64,000 nucleotides of DNA from Xestospongia muta (lineage: Eukaryota; Porifera; Demospongiae; Haplosclerida; Petrosiidae), in contig OY848917.1 in NCBI GenBank assembly GCA_963693285.1, positions 27,343,745 through 27,407,744 on the forward strand, written 5' to 3'. Of this stretch, positions 1-26,800 are shown piece by piece; position 1 is the stretch's first letter; each line of letters starts with the position of its first letter. Position numbers and translations under genes: made by a program. The notes below the pieces were generated by a model. The model saw only the letters and a list, made by a program, of their open reading frames with translations, was not told the DNA's origin and searched no databases.

Positions 1-1066
1 AACTGTATCTTAAACTCTTCAATAGCGGAATACCTCCTTAATCACGTCTAACTTTTGATAATGTTTTCTAATGAGATGTTTCATATTTTCAATACAATAC
101 AAGATGTCATTGACAATTTATGATCAAAGTATCCTTCGATCTGTCTTTTACTAGGTGCTATGATAGTCTGTCATTAGTGAGATACTATTTTAGAATGAGA
201 TCTAAGGAAAGTTCCAGTTGTTTTATAACCTTATTCTACCATACACACTTACATTGAATTGTCACACCATAACTCAAGCAAAAAATAAAACAGACATTGG
301 ATTGGTAAAGAGCTCAACTAATCATATGGAATCCATATGAAAGACTTTTATTGTGCAATTAACGAGCTAGTTGTTGTAGATTGTAGTTGCTGAATGGTTC
401 ATTGGTCAATGTGGTTTATGATTAACTTATTATTGTCATAAATGTCATAACAGTAACAGTATTGAAACAGCATAAATTCATTGTACAATAAATTGTGAGA
501 CAAAACTCAATGATACAAATTGAAATAAACATTTACATTCATGTATAAAGAAAAGTGTGATTTTTAAAACGGAACCAAAACACAAATAGTTCAAAATTTT
601 TTTGTGATGTCACTCAATATTGAAATTTAACTTTATATCAAAATTTAGAAAAGAAGAGAGCAAAATTCACAAGTCATGAAATCATAAAAAAATTAATACA
701 TTTCAAAATGAAATGTAATTACAACTAGAAAAACAAACATACAATTACTTGCTTTTTTTGCTAAAAGGCACAATGTTTGAATGATGGAATATTTTGGAGA
801 TTGTAAGGATCAACTAACTCTGTACTAAAAAGCTAATTAAAAAAAACTAATGTATAGAAATTATGAAGTAGATTATCACTCCTATTTTTGATGATTTGAT
901 TTTTATTCTCACCAATATATGACGATGACATACTTTTTAAATCCATTAGAGAGTCAATGTCTCTTCAGTAGATTAAACGTTTTTCACAGCCATTTTGATG
1001 AAAAAGATTATCGTTTATATTTATTTCATGAGCTAAATTACAGGGTTCAATTGATTATAAAACAGA
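1..1066. other. Region downstream of the zinc-finger gene, no gene seen
   Basis: AT-rich sequence beyond the stop codon. The only feature I can support is a minus-strand AATAAA hexamer (plus TTTATT near 1020-1025) that could end the zinc-finger transcript. The short open frame around 919-1107 overlaps the 3' end of the gene antisense and shows no protein character. Confidence 0.5.
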
Positions 1067-13617
<12,551 letters not shown>

Positions 13618-13720
13618 GTTCCACGTCCAGAACGGTTAACACACATACACTGTCTTTCCGAGCCTTGCGTGCCTTATCCAATAGCAGAGACGGTTGCTAT
13701 AACTCAACACTCACTCTTTG

Positions 13721-16700
13721 GCTGAGACAGTCAAGGAATATACAATTCAGTAGACACAGCAATATTACTGAGTCAGCAGCGATCGTTTCTCTCTAACGAG
13801 GACAATACATGTACTATAGACTCGAATAACAGAGTTGAAGTATGTCTGCACTAGTAAGGAACTGTTCCTTCTGCTCAGACACAGCAAAACCCGACTCAAC
13901 TGCTTGAGCTAAAAGTAGCTCAAACGAAATCCCATAAGAGTCATTCCATAAACATTATTGACCAAAGGAGGCCGTGCAAACGTTGAACGCCCACTTGAAT
14001 AATTGTTATGCCAAACTAATAATAATATGTTTTCCCGCGAAAGAACAACTTTCAAAGACCAGCCTTTAGTACGTAGCTCCTTTGTTATTATATCAAGCAA
14101 GCAGTATAGCCGCACAAAGCTGCGTGCTTATGTCAGAAACTGACTAAATATGGCTATAGATAAGGTTAGTACTTCATTGATTGATAATAAATTACAATGG
14201 CCTTGCACACACAACAATATTAGCATGTAGCCTGATAGAATCCAATTAAAAACACACACATAGTAATTATCACCACTGAAGAATGCAGCCTGAATTGAAT
14301 GGATGGATACATGCAATGACAGATCCATGGTGGATGGATAACAGAATACTTGATTGCATGCATTATTAGCAAAAGTTTATTAAACTATAATGACAGTTAA
14401 CTCATGAAATACCCAGCACAATATTGTATGTCACAACATGCAAAATACAACCACAATTCTAGCAGGAGAGAAATAGCATACAGCACTCATAAAACCATGC
14501 TGTCATTGTGTGGGTTTTATCTCTTAGATTATAAATTGTTTTGCAACATCCTCCTTACTTTAAAAACTATTTGCTGGTTGGTACGAAAATCAGGGCCGGT
14601 TGCGAAGGAAAAGAAGTCCATCTTTGACTTTCCAAGTTTTCAATACTGCAACCGTGATAAGTTAACATGCGAGTTATAAACCTAAAATTATATCATATCC
14701 AGGAGGAAATTGCACTTGTAGAGGCTCTTTATATCACCCCACTTTCATGTACTAGTATTCAAACAGTCCAGCACTGATATCATAAGGATGATTTAAGCTC
14801 ATAAATATCAGGCAATATCCCTCATGTAATATCTTACGCATAACATAGATGCTCTATTAAAGTGCAGGTATAAACCTGAGAATACAGGTGTACGTGTACA
14901 TAAGGAAACCATATACAATATACATCCCAACAACAAGCGGCCTCCATATCAGGGCCATAAACCCTAACAACTGTATGTTATCATAAACCGATATGTTATT
15001 GCAAATGGGTAGTTAGGATCTACCGTATTATATATAGCGATTGGTTGATTAAGATAATTGATGATGTTAACAACTTGTACTCACATCATACAATCACCAT
15101 ACAGATATATTATGGCATCAGTTAGATTTTATTTACACTGTGTAATAATTATTTGAACACAAATTAAATTTGTTACGACATGAATCAGGCTTATGTTGTT
15201 AAATACTGTCACTATTGGAGGCTGAAATACAACGACACGTACCTTACAAGACCATATTGTTCAAACTCTATGGTACAATTTAACATAATGTATATGATAC
15301 AAGATTAGCATTCTTTCCAGTCCCTCCCTTTGTAATATGTAAGTGCTACTCTTGATGTAATTAGGATCAATCATTGTGTCCTGTTATAAAGAGCTGTATG
15401 TAAACTATGTAATGTTGTAGATTACTGATGTTTAGTATTTGTCACATTTCAATAAAAATTGATTAACTTGTTCTGCTATAAATCATTTAAAATAGAGAGT
15501 TGAAATTTGTATAACTCAATTGTGGTGAGACAATAGTAATCTTTTTTTGACCTCAGTACTTTTAATACCAGACATGAAACCAATGCAGTGAAATAAAAAA
15601 GAACTCTTTATATAATTTAAACTTTCTGCTATATGCCTATATCATAGTTCCTGCTTGCTTATTCTAGTATATTTATAGCATATATATTATGGATGCAAAC
15701 TAACTCAATAAGTACATATATAGACTGCAGACACTTGTATGTAAACATAGGTATGCAGATCATTGCCTGAACATTATTGGCTCATTTTCTGAATTTACTT
15801 TTCATAAAATAGTAAATAACTAATAATTAAACTACATAATTATAGGTAGACTTTGGTGCACAAAGTGTCTACCAGCAATAGCCCATTTACTGAGTGGTAT
15901 ACACTAGGTAGTTGGTTATTGTATATAGAACATCAAACATATTTTCCTTAACCTCTTCTGTGGCTTTAAGTAAATAGCTCATTGATCATTGTCAGTGAAT
16001 TGATGAAATAGCATACATAATTGTAAAAAGTGCACAGAAGACTGACGTCAATGTGATTCCACATCAACAGCTAGTTCACCTGACAGCATATAGTTCTGAA
16101 CTTGTAAGATATAGCACAAATTTAGTCAAAGATTGTAATTGGGAAGTAAACAAATGAAATCATTATAATAATGTAATAAGCTAATTAGATGAGATGGTAT
16201 TACAAATTGTGTTGGCATCACTAGTATTGTTTGATGTTAAATGACTTCTGTTAGTTGCTATAATATCATCAGGAAGACAGGAACTATTTCCTAGTTCATT
16301 AGGATGAATATGTCACAAATACATTATCACAAGTATGTTGTTACAATAACAATCGGATTTATATCACATCAAATGATAAGAACTATACAAATGATCACGA
16401 GGTGTTACAAAGTCAAGTCACACGAGTATGCAGCCATATTATAATTAGAAACTCAAGTCACATGAATATGTAGCCAACATCACTCCTGGAATATGTATGT
16501 ACATCAACCACTCAATTGAAGTACTTAAATCAGATGAAGTATGCCTTTGATGACCAACTAAGAACTATACAAATGATCACGAGGTGTTACAAAGTCAAGT
16601 CACACGAGTATATAGCCATATTATAATTACTTAAATCAGATGAAGTATGCCTTTGATGACCAACTAAGTGATGGTAACAAGTTTCACATATTCCTCAAGT

Positions 16701-17275
16701 CATCATTTGCAATGTTGTATAATATGTAGTGTATGTATATAGACATTATATAGCATGGAATATATATGCTAAAGTAATTAAAAAGATTATGTGCATATAT
16801 CCTGTTGCTCCACTTCCACGAAAGTGTTTTTGATGCTGTTGTTAGAATCCCAGCAGAAAACCATACTTTAGCTATGTATTCGTTCTAAGGTTTAGTGTCT
16901 AGGCTAGTGTTAACTTCAAATTTAAGAGTTGCATTTCCTACTAGGACTCTAAACAGAATGTTTTAACATATGATGTAAAAACATAAAGCACAATTGATTT
17001 CCAGTTTACTTCCTGTTCATTGAACTAATAGGATCCAGGAAGTTAATGTCATAGTGACCTCACTGTCCTTAGACAAGTTCCAATTGAAAAAGGATTATTA
17101 AATCAACCCAGATTTTGATCATTTTATTTGAATAACAGTTAAACACAGTTGATATAATTAGTAATCCAATCAAAGCATGTTCAAACATGTTCAAAAATCA
17201 GAGAAAGTCAAGTTATCAAGTCAAAGTTAGTTTATGAAGAAAGTAGCATTAAAACAAATATAGGTATGTAACCCT
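13721..17275. other. Intergenic region between the zinc-finger gene and SF3A1
   Basis: Both neighbours run on the minus strand, so this is the spacer between the 3' end of SF3A1 and the promoter of the zinc-finger gene. It is AT-rich, has no convincing coding frame, and contains one imperfect direct duplication (16379-16670). Confidence 0.6.
16379..16670. repeat. Imperfect tandem duplication, about 180-bp unit
   Basis: The block beginning AAGAACTATACAAATGATCA recurs at 16562, followed in both places by a CACGAG-containing stretch. The block ACTTAAATCAGATGAAGTAT (16524) recurs near 16628. The second unit lacks the middle of the first, so this is a direct duplication followed by a deletion. 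Nothing coding is involved. Confidence 0.8.
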
Positions 17276-17807
17276 TTATTTCTTGCGTCCGCCTCTTTCC
17301 TTCAACCCAAGAACAACTATAGTATTTGGTGAAAAATTATAGAAACCCAAAGAGTTGGAATCTTTGATAAAAATAGACTAAAAACAATAGAAATGAGAGA
17401 TAACATAATATAAATTATATTTCATACTTACCCCAATTTGCAACTTCTGTTTTCCAGTTGGCATTCCAAGTTCATCAGCAATTTTAGCTTTTATAACAGA
17501 GACCTAGAAAAAATTCATTTTTATTGAATAATTAAAGTGTAGTACACATAACACAAACTGAGAATATCTACATACACAGTATTGTTATGGCAACTCACCA
17601 CAACAAAAGTGTAATATGACACTAGTAGTCTCAAATTTAGGTGGTCTCACAGAGATTACAATATATGCTCTCAGTTTACTCTTACTATGATCTATTAAAA
17701 CTTACTGGATCTGTTATAGGTAGAGAGATACTAAGAGATTGTCCATTTAATGGCCATTCAGTACGGTCAGGCATATTGGGAACTTGTACCATAAATGTTA
17801 CTGGACC
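17276..17807 (-). CDS. SF3A1: SF3A1 exons for the C-terminal ubiquitin-like domain
   Basis: Exons 17807-17706 (GPVTFMVQVPNMPDRTEWPL), 17503-17432 (VSVIKAKIADELGMPTGKQK) and 17377-17276 (IFIKDSNSLGFYNF to KERGGRKK). In vertebrates this domain and its basic tail contact stem-loop 4 of U1 snRNA; the tail is fully kept here. The stop codon overlaps an AATAAA hexamer (17275-17280 on the minus strand). Confidence 0.93.
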
Positions 17808-20800
17808 CTATAATAAAAATTTGTAAATGGTTAATTTACAATATATATTGTCTAAAGATAACTATATGAACCCTAGATATTCTTTTAATTCAACTGTTAC
17901 AAATGCATTGGTTCATTACAGAAGTTGGAAACCCAACTCATGGAAGACATTGCTACCAATATATCATTATATTAACACTATAACAGATTTACACCCTAAG
18001 GCTATACTTGGAAGCCATGCATTTTATAGTCTCAACAATAACCAAATGAATAAGAATGGCTTCTATCGGTAACTACTAGCAACAAATATATAATATATAC
18101 ATGTATCTAAGCTAATTATATGTTATTATAACATTGCTGTGTTAACTAACATGATGATCAACATTTCTTTGCTAGCTAGTGGCTAAACATGGCTGGACAG
18201 TCTGAAATATACATCTAATTCACTTCAAATGTACATACAAATTATATTTGAACAAATAACTCAAATCAGTCAGTAGTTGATAACAGAAAATACACAACAT
18301 TAGGTCATAGAAATACATTAAACGTGATATTGTGAGGCAAAAAGTAAACTTTTTATAGCTATTCTCCGACAAAGTACACAAAAACAGCTTAAATTATAAA
18401 CATTCATGTTTACTACTGAAATATTTGATTAAATGACTTCATTAACCTAAGTAAACATCACCTAGTACTACAACAATACTTGAATTCTAACTAGTTTTGT
18501 GCAGCCATATAGACCAATAAGGTTATAGTGGGAAGCTTATTATTGCTGCACCTGGAAAGACTGAGATGTGACCACAAATTAATATATGTTAATTACTACA
18601 ACTTCAGCCACTGCTACATAATATGAGCTATTTGTTAGAATCTAACTAGCCAGTTATGACGAGTATTGAGTAGTGAAAACTACTTTCCAATTAATAGCCT
18701 AACAATACAATAGCGACATTAGTTTAATAAAAGGCAAGTTTTAGGAAAGAACAATTCAATAATGAAAAGTAAATCATTAAAATATAATGTACTTTTACAT
18801 ACAGTAGAATACGAACATTTCAGATAATTCAGGTTTTATATATTTCCCACCACTATCAGTTAGCGTGTGTGTGTTGTCACAGCTGTAGTGTAATTATTAT
18901 GAACAAACAATGCACTTGGAGCATATAACAACCAGTAGGCTCAGTCAATAACATTATCTTATCATTTCAGCCTCTTCAAATAAATTGCTGGCATCCAAAT
19001 AAGGCTTCTTTCTAGGTTAAGTGCGAAATGGATTGGGTGGGCATATCAAAGCTACAAACAGTATGATCTCAATTGTTACAGAGAGAAACACCTAAAAGGT
19101 GATTATGATCTCAGTCATATAGTGCATGAAATCATCAGGAAATGGTAATTAATAAAAGACTAAGTTGGAAATATGGTATTCAAGTGGGTGGTAATGAGAG
19201 TGAAATCACAACTTTGAAGTAAGCTACAAACTTTACTTATCCAGGATGTTCGTACATTCTATATTGAGTACAAGTCCTTAGGTTATAACCTCAGGGCTAC
19301 ACAAGTTTTGTGGTGACACTTTGATTTATTTCATAGGTCAATGAGACATTAGTGCCTTGTGAGATAATGTACATATTGCGGTATCTACAGGACGCACCTC
19401 TAAACCAATAAGTGAGGCCAAAAAAGTAACTATGATATACTACACATCTACTCAATCAAAATGCAGTACACAATTAACACTATACAGTTCAATTGTATAC
19501 TTAATTCTTAAATGACATAGTACAGCTATAATGTGGGACATATATTATGATAAATCATTACCAGGAAAGTCACACCTAAAACACACCATTATAGGGAGAC
19601 ATTTGTTTGGCCTCTCTCATTTAATATAATTGTTCCATTAATACTAGCAATATAATCACATAGTAAATAAAAATATCATAAGAAAATATTTGTCTCTTCT
19701 TTCATAAATGAAACATTAAATTTACAAGGTTTAATGTTTACTTATCTCTTTTATATCCATTGCTCAAAGTAAAGGAGACAATATAAGCAGATAGATTGTA
19801 ATCTAATTAGAGTAATGATACGTGAATAACCAGGTCAAATAGCCATAGTTATGATAACAGTCCCAGACTATCATATAGACTCACACAAAATAAGAATGGA
19901 ATGTATAAATGCGATAGTATTACTATAAAACTACTATTATAGTAGTGAGGTTACTATTGTTATACTAGTTAGATTAACATAATAATATTGTTAATAGTTA
20001 AACAAAATAAGATTATATTACATGTATAATAGTATACCAGCATATGCCACACACAACTGTATTATTTACTATAAAGAGGAGTGGCTGTTTATTTTTCTGG
20101 TTATTTCAATAACACCACCTTAAAACTATAATAACAGACAGATGTATGATGTTAAAGGGTATCAGTGTTGCTATAGTAACAGATAATTCTGGTAACATAA
20201 AGCGCTTATAAAATAGCCTTATAATGAATATCATATTGGGATTTAATTTTTTTTGTAGTGACAAATACACCAAAAATATATAGTGCAAAAATAACCACGC
20301 ATTGATTGAATATGGAAACATGTAGCATTCACATAACATTAAGTAAATCATATGTAAATTTCGAGGTGCATTATAGTGTTCACAAAAATGCATACAAGAT
20401 ATAGGAGTTAGGTTACAAGAATAATTGTTACTCATTACAATACTTACAGGATTATCCGCAATGAAGATGTCTTCTGGCATAAGATTGTCCATGTCTGATC
20501 GAACTCTCTTAGCCGAGGGAGGTTCCACTGGAGGAGCAGGATGGATAAAGTGAGGTGGCATACCTGGTGTTAGGAGAGCAGTTGCTGCACCAGGTGGCAG
20601 AGTAGGGAGAAACCCAGGAACAGGTGGGGTAGGTAGGAGGGGTTTTGGGAACTATATAAAGAGACAAACACAAGTTTCTTACACTCTTTAATCTCTCTTT
20701 TCTGTCTTCTTATTTACTATATGTACCAGAGAAATGCAAAGCATTGTAAGGATATCAGTTAGTTTATTGCATATTACAACGTTATGTTTGTGGTTAAATT

Positions 20801-23800
20801 GGCTACTACATTCTATTCTTTTGTTTGTTGAGGAACATTACGGATAACTCTCAATGATAATAGGCAATTATTCGAAACTGAAACAAACTCTGGAAAGTTA
20901 TAGTTATTGTGTTATAGAAATAACATACAAACTTATTTATCAACTGACATGATTGTGATCATTCTCAAATTATCTATATTAGTTATGTTTATGTCCTAAA
21001 TTTGTTAAGGAGCAAGGAGCAAGAAGTAGTCTGTTACAAAAGCCACTGATTGAAATGGGTGTTGGTTTCTATCCCATGACCCTGGAAGGTCAAAACATGA
21101 CCACTAAAACCACCAAATTTAGTATACCAAAATCTCCATTGACTACTCTAATTGGGGCTTGCTTAGGCTTGCTTCAATGATAAACACATGATAATTAAAA
21201 TAACTTATTGCATTCTAACACTACAAGCGCAGGTACCATTCTAACTAAAGACACTTGTATACTAAATGCTTTAATATTAATACAACAACAGATGCATTTA
21301 CTACAGATAGATGTCCATTAATACTGACCTGATTAGAAGCCATCAAAGGAGTTGGAGCAGGTGGGTGAGCTCTTTGATGCTACAAAGAAGATACCAATAT
21401 AATGCATTGTTACTAATGTTTGTGGCTCAAGTAATATCTAAAATCACTAAATTATAATGTAAACCAAGATTGAGGAATTATTGAGCTTAAAACGTAGTTA
21501 GCAATGTCTTTTGAATACTTTTCAATCTCCAAAAAGATAAAATCAAGAATATAAAAATTTAGAAATTATCAACATAAAGCTCATTTCACAAAGCTAATCC
21601 ACATCATGCTGTAAAATGAGGCAACAAAAGTTATGTAAAAAACCTAATGCTTTAGAAACCTAGCTGTCGAGTTCTACTAAACATCCTTAGAGAACCAAGT
21701 TCTGTCCGATGCTTAGTTATAAACTATAATGAATCAGCTACATCCCTTTGACTAACATGTCACTAACAAATTTAGTACAAATGACCAATCAAATTGATTT
21801 ATAGCAAAAATTGTTGTGTTATTTTCTGATACCTGTGATGGTGGGGGAGGAGGTGGTTGAGAGGGTGGAGGCTGTCTAGGAATGGGTGGAAAAGATTCAG
21901 TAACACGAGGACCAATTTTTTCCATTGCTGGGTCAGTACTATATGATAAACAAGTGTACAATACATTAACATACAATTGTTATCAAAGTCAGTATTAAAA
22001 GAATACTTAGAAATACTAATCACCTTGTGAATATCATTAAAAGAATGATAGGTATTCAATAAAATTTGGACAACATAGTAAAGATATGGTTTTGGTTAAT
22101 ACAATCAACATATTTAAACCAAGTAGAGTTTAACACCATAATTTCAAAGAGTGACTATCATATTATATTATGTTATATTATTGCATAAGAAAGTTTAACA
22201 TGCGACAACACAGGTTGTATGTGTGTAGCTCTGTGTACAAGAACAAAGCGACTCCATTAAGTGATGCTAAATTAATAATGACATGTTGTTTGGAAAAAAA
22301 CAGCTGAGGCTTAAGTCTTGGAGTATAAGTTAAGCTAAGGAACATAGGAATTAACAACTTAATAATAAGTTAACAGTGGACACAACTTACAGTAATCCTT
22401 GTACACGTTGTATATGTTGTAATTGCTCTTCTACAGTCACTTTGGATTGAGCTAATTGTCGCGTTTTCTCAGCAGTACCAGCATGACCATCCCATTGGAC
22501 AGGAGCTGGACGTGAACGATTCTCCTCACCGATCTAAAACAATAAAAATAAATTACAACATTACAGCTTTGTTATACTCTGTTCAGATTGAGAATAACCT
22601 AAGTTTAGTGGAATTTCAATTATGACAACCTCATTAACCTAATTTGGGCAAGTCATAATGACGCTTTTAATCGTTTCTTTTCATCTGTCTCTTCCTAATC
22701 TACCTTACTTTTACTATTAGAGGTATTTTGTTCCTGAACATTTCTGTGAAAAGTGGAGAGCATTTGCATGAGCATTTAATTATATACATGCTTCTGGTGT
22801 TACCTTGCACCTCTTTGAAGTAGGCTCTAGTAGCCGCTGTTACGTCACTCATGTGCATTGATGTTCAAAATTGAAAGTGCCGTACAATTAGGTTATACTT
22901 CAGTCACATCTCAACAATGCAAATGGAATGAGACATTCACTACTAAGGTACATAAACTATAAGAGATCCATTTATAACATAGTCTAACATATTCAGATAA
23001 ATCCTTCAGTTGTTTCTAATATTGATTTTCATCGACCTAAAAGAGTAGCAGATGAAACACCAGCTACAAGACCTTCCAAGCAACATTCAGCAAATCTACA
23101 GATGAATCTTGAAAGAGAGCTGTTTGATGGTATCAAAGCTATTTTACCAAATGCTGTTGTATTATCTTCAATTGTGCCACTTGAATCAGCTGTATCAAAG
23201 CCTAAACTTTGTAGGCTTCCTCCTTTAATTTCTTCTCTTGAAGATCGAGAAAACCTTTTAACTGAAAGCGAGTTGAAGGCGATATAAGATACATTTATAG
23301 ATTTATGTGTATGTATACAATGCAGCATATAAATAGGTATATGTCTTGTGTTGTAACATTTTAGGAGAAGCTGATAGCTATATACATAATGATGTATGTG
23401 GCTATATTTGACTGCAGTGACTAATGTTCAATAATCTATTATATTAATAACTTCAAAATTGGTTAAAAGTTATATAATATTTAACAACAAAACAAGGGCT
23501 GGGTGCTCTCTGTGTCGATTTCGACAGTCAAAAGCACAGCAACTCACTACCATTTTGGCATTTTTTGCCAACCAAGGGGCGTGCCTCTTTAATATGTTGC
23601 ACATGAGTGACATAACGGCGGCCACTAGAGCCTACTTCAAAGAGGTGCAAGGTAACACTATAAGCATGTATACAAAACATGCATAATGTTAGTCATCGTG
23701 GAATGCAAAGAATGCCATTCTTTTCACATGGGATTTCTGGTTTGTGACTTTCTTAGACAGCTGGTAGTAGAATGACATTTTCGTGTGATCATGTGATTCT

Positions 23801-26800
23801 TGCAAGTATACACATTGCACTTAGAATAATATTAGATTTGGTAATAGAATGGTTTGGGAAGTGATAAAAGCTGGAATTGAAATACGGAAATGAAATGATA
23901 TTCATGAGAGTTTCTGCGCATGCTTTGGAGTCCTATAGTCAGATCAGTATCCAGTATCTGTGAGCATCGGGATGTTGTTGTCTTGAGTTCAAGTGACACC
24001 GAGTACTTCCACGACCTCGTTTTCTCACCAGTGAAGCCCAAGATTGAAGAGAGTCCTATTGATGTCCTTAAGCAAGTCATTTCAAATGTTAAAGAGGAAG
24101 ATTATCATGATACTGCTTCCAAGTGTGTACCAGTTCTAGCTCGGCCGGTGCAAGGACTAAATGTCACTCAGTTATTCACGTTAATGCTTGGAAAGATACC
24201 AGCTGATCGTATTTGTAAGAGAAAACCTACATCAGTAACATATAGTAGTGTTTTTGTCATTGATCTCACCTGTGTTAAATGAATTGATGACTTACGTGCT
24301 GACGATAATGGTGTATGGTGTCATGGTGGGAAGCCTCGTAGGAAATATTTTGTTGAGCGTGATTCTGATACTTCAGAAGTATTACAAGTAATACCATTTG
24401 ATGAGCAGTCTGATTCTGAGAAGGGTGATATTTTTACATTGGTCTGCATGTATCATTATCATAAATCTATTGACAGTGAAGATGGTGAAGGAAATGTAGT
24501 CTCGGAGCAATGGCGACTAACCATTAGACACAAGAGGAATCTGGTATCAAAAATCTACCATGTATCAAAGTATGGAAGTGGCTGGAATGCTGTGCCTATT
24601 CAAGAAATTTAAAGATTACTTTTTGACTACAGAGGGTGAAGTGTCATAGGATGGCTATAAGAACCAGGTTCATCTCCATCTTTGATCATGTGAATTATCT
24701 TCAGCCAGCACTGGTACAAAGTTTTTAGCCAAACAAAGCCTGGCATGTTGGAGGGTCATACTTTGGTGATTTTTCCCCAGAACCTATGCTGAGTGTGTCG
24801 CAAATGATTATTATCAATGGCCTTGGAAGGCAAAATTGCGATTATTGAGACTTGAGTAATGCAACAAAAATACACAAAGCAATAACAGCAGCTTTTCCTT
24901 AACAGGAGTGTTCTGGTGGCTATGATTGCTTCACACACAAGACAACTCAAAGTATCTCTCAATCACTGTCCCTCTGCCAGAAACATATACTGGTCTTTAT
25001 CTTAAATCAATTCTTGGGCAGGCTAAATGCTTTATTTCCCAACAACATACATTTAAATGATGCTTCTATGTAACTATATGCCACATAGGATATTATTCAC
25101 AGTATCATTGTGACATCACTTACTTAACAACAAACAATTTGTTTGAACAAGTCTCCTTCTACCTATGGAAAATGTAACTTTCCTGATTACTAATTGGTCA
25201 TGATCCTACATCAGATGATTTCCACACTGTCATTGACTATCGAAGTACTATTTAATTGTTTATTATTTATTTACTATTCGACTTTATTTATTTATTTATT
25301 GGGGTTATAATATTATAATATTGATCCTCTACTTATATTCTTTCATTTATCTTTTTATACTGCATCAACATTTCTTGACCCAGGATAAAGCTCCTAACTT
25401 ACTGAGTAACCAAAGCTAAAAGAAATATCATCAGTATTCATAATGTATACAGTGCTGCCACAGTATTGGATTTTATCCAGATTAATCGGATATTTTGAAA
25501 ATCTAGGTTCGGAGACTTTACCTTGTTTATTAAGATTTTCATTCTAGTGTGAAAAATGGCGTCAAGTGGCTCTTCAATTGGCTCAATAGCATCACCTGCA
25601 GCTGCTGTGGCTCACAGTGACTGTACTGTGGCATCATCCTTGTGTAGCCAGTCATCTGGTTGGAGTCCTGATTCAGATGAAGAGGACGTCATCATTACAG
25701 CCAACCTAGAAAACTCGCATTCTTCTAGTACACCACCACAAAAGAAGGCTAAAAAGTATATGTGTGGTTATCGTAAGCAGTACTCAAAAGCATTTCCATG
25801 GTCAAAAAATTCCAAAAAGGGTCCCACTTACACTTTTTGTATGAGATGCAATTGTAACATAAGTATGGGCCAAGGTGGAACTAAAGATCTTAAAAACACT
25901 CAATCTGAAGAGCATGAAGTTAGTGAAGACACTGTTATGGTGGGTGAATGTAGAATGTCACGTGAAAATTCAAATTGTATATGTTTTGGCTATTTCTTCT
26001 TTTGAAGGTAACAAAGAACCATTTTCAAATGACAGTGCAAAGAAAAAAAATATGTAAAACTTTATGTTCCCATAGCCTTGTAGAGGAGGCAAGTGCATGT
26101 GTTAAGAGTCACTACATTAGCAATATTGTAGAGCATTGGTTTATGTGCAGTATCTACTACTTTTCAATAAACTAATAGTACTTCAGCTCCTGTTGAGAGT
26201 TTTCTCAACAAGTGGAGAATTCTGCTATGGCAAGTTTAATTGGTTGAGTGGAAAGCAATTAGAAAGGGAGAAACTTCTCAAGAAAAACAAGCACATCATG
26301 AAATACTGACTGATCAATATTACTGACCCTAATCAATGCTAATCAATACTTCATTTAATTGTTGCACTTTTAATTGAAAATTATTGCACTTCTTTTCCAA
26401 ATTAAAATTCTCCAAAATTACCTACTAATAATTAACTAAATCACTATTTTTTTAAAAGTAGCAATGAATAAAAGCAGAGTTTATGGCTTACATTGGCTTC
26501 ATGATTCCAATTGTCCAAGTTTGATATGCATAACATTTAAAAAAAACTATAGCAAAGGCTATAGCTTTGACCTTTTGCGTGAATATTGAATTGAGGTGTT
26601 GTGTGGATTAGATCAATCGTACCCAGGAGTGAAACCTGGTATTTAAAGATTTTGTAAAGGCTATTTAACAATCTGGGTTATTAAAACTCTGATTATATTC
26701 TTAGTAAACAGTGTACAAGCCAGAGGAATCAACCTTCTATGTCGATATACTCCAATGTTTTGCTACAATCTGTAGCTAAGCACTGTAAATGGTATAAAAA

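Noticed and set aside
13909..14679. Short open frames upstream of the zinc-finger gene on both strands
   Set aside because: Under 95 codons, random composition and no conserved motif; an oppositely oriented gene sharing the promoter cannot be supported.
20106..20447. Minus-strand extension of the SF3A1 frame past the exon
   Set aside because: The frame runs from the exon through the donor site into intron sequence (AT-rich, hydrophobic). The donor at 20447 and the phase match to the next exon show that it is not coding.
23029..23328. Minus-strand 99-codon frame
   Set aside because: It overlaps the better-balanced plus-strand frame in the fold-back element and shows no motif.
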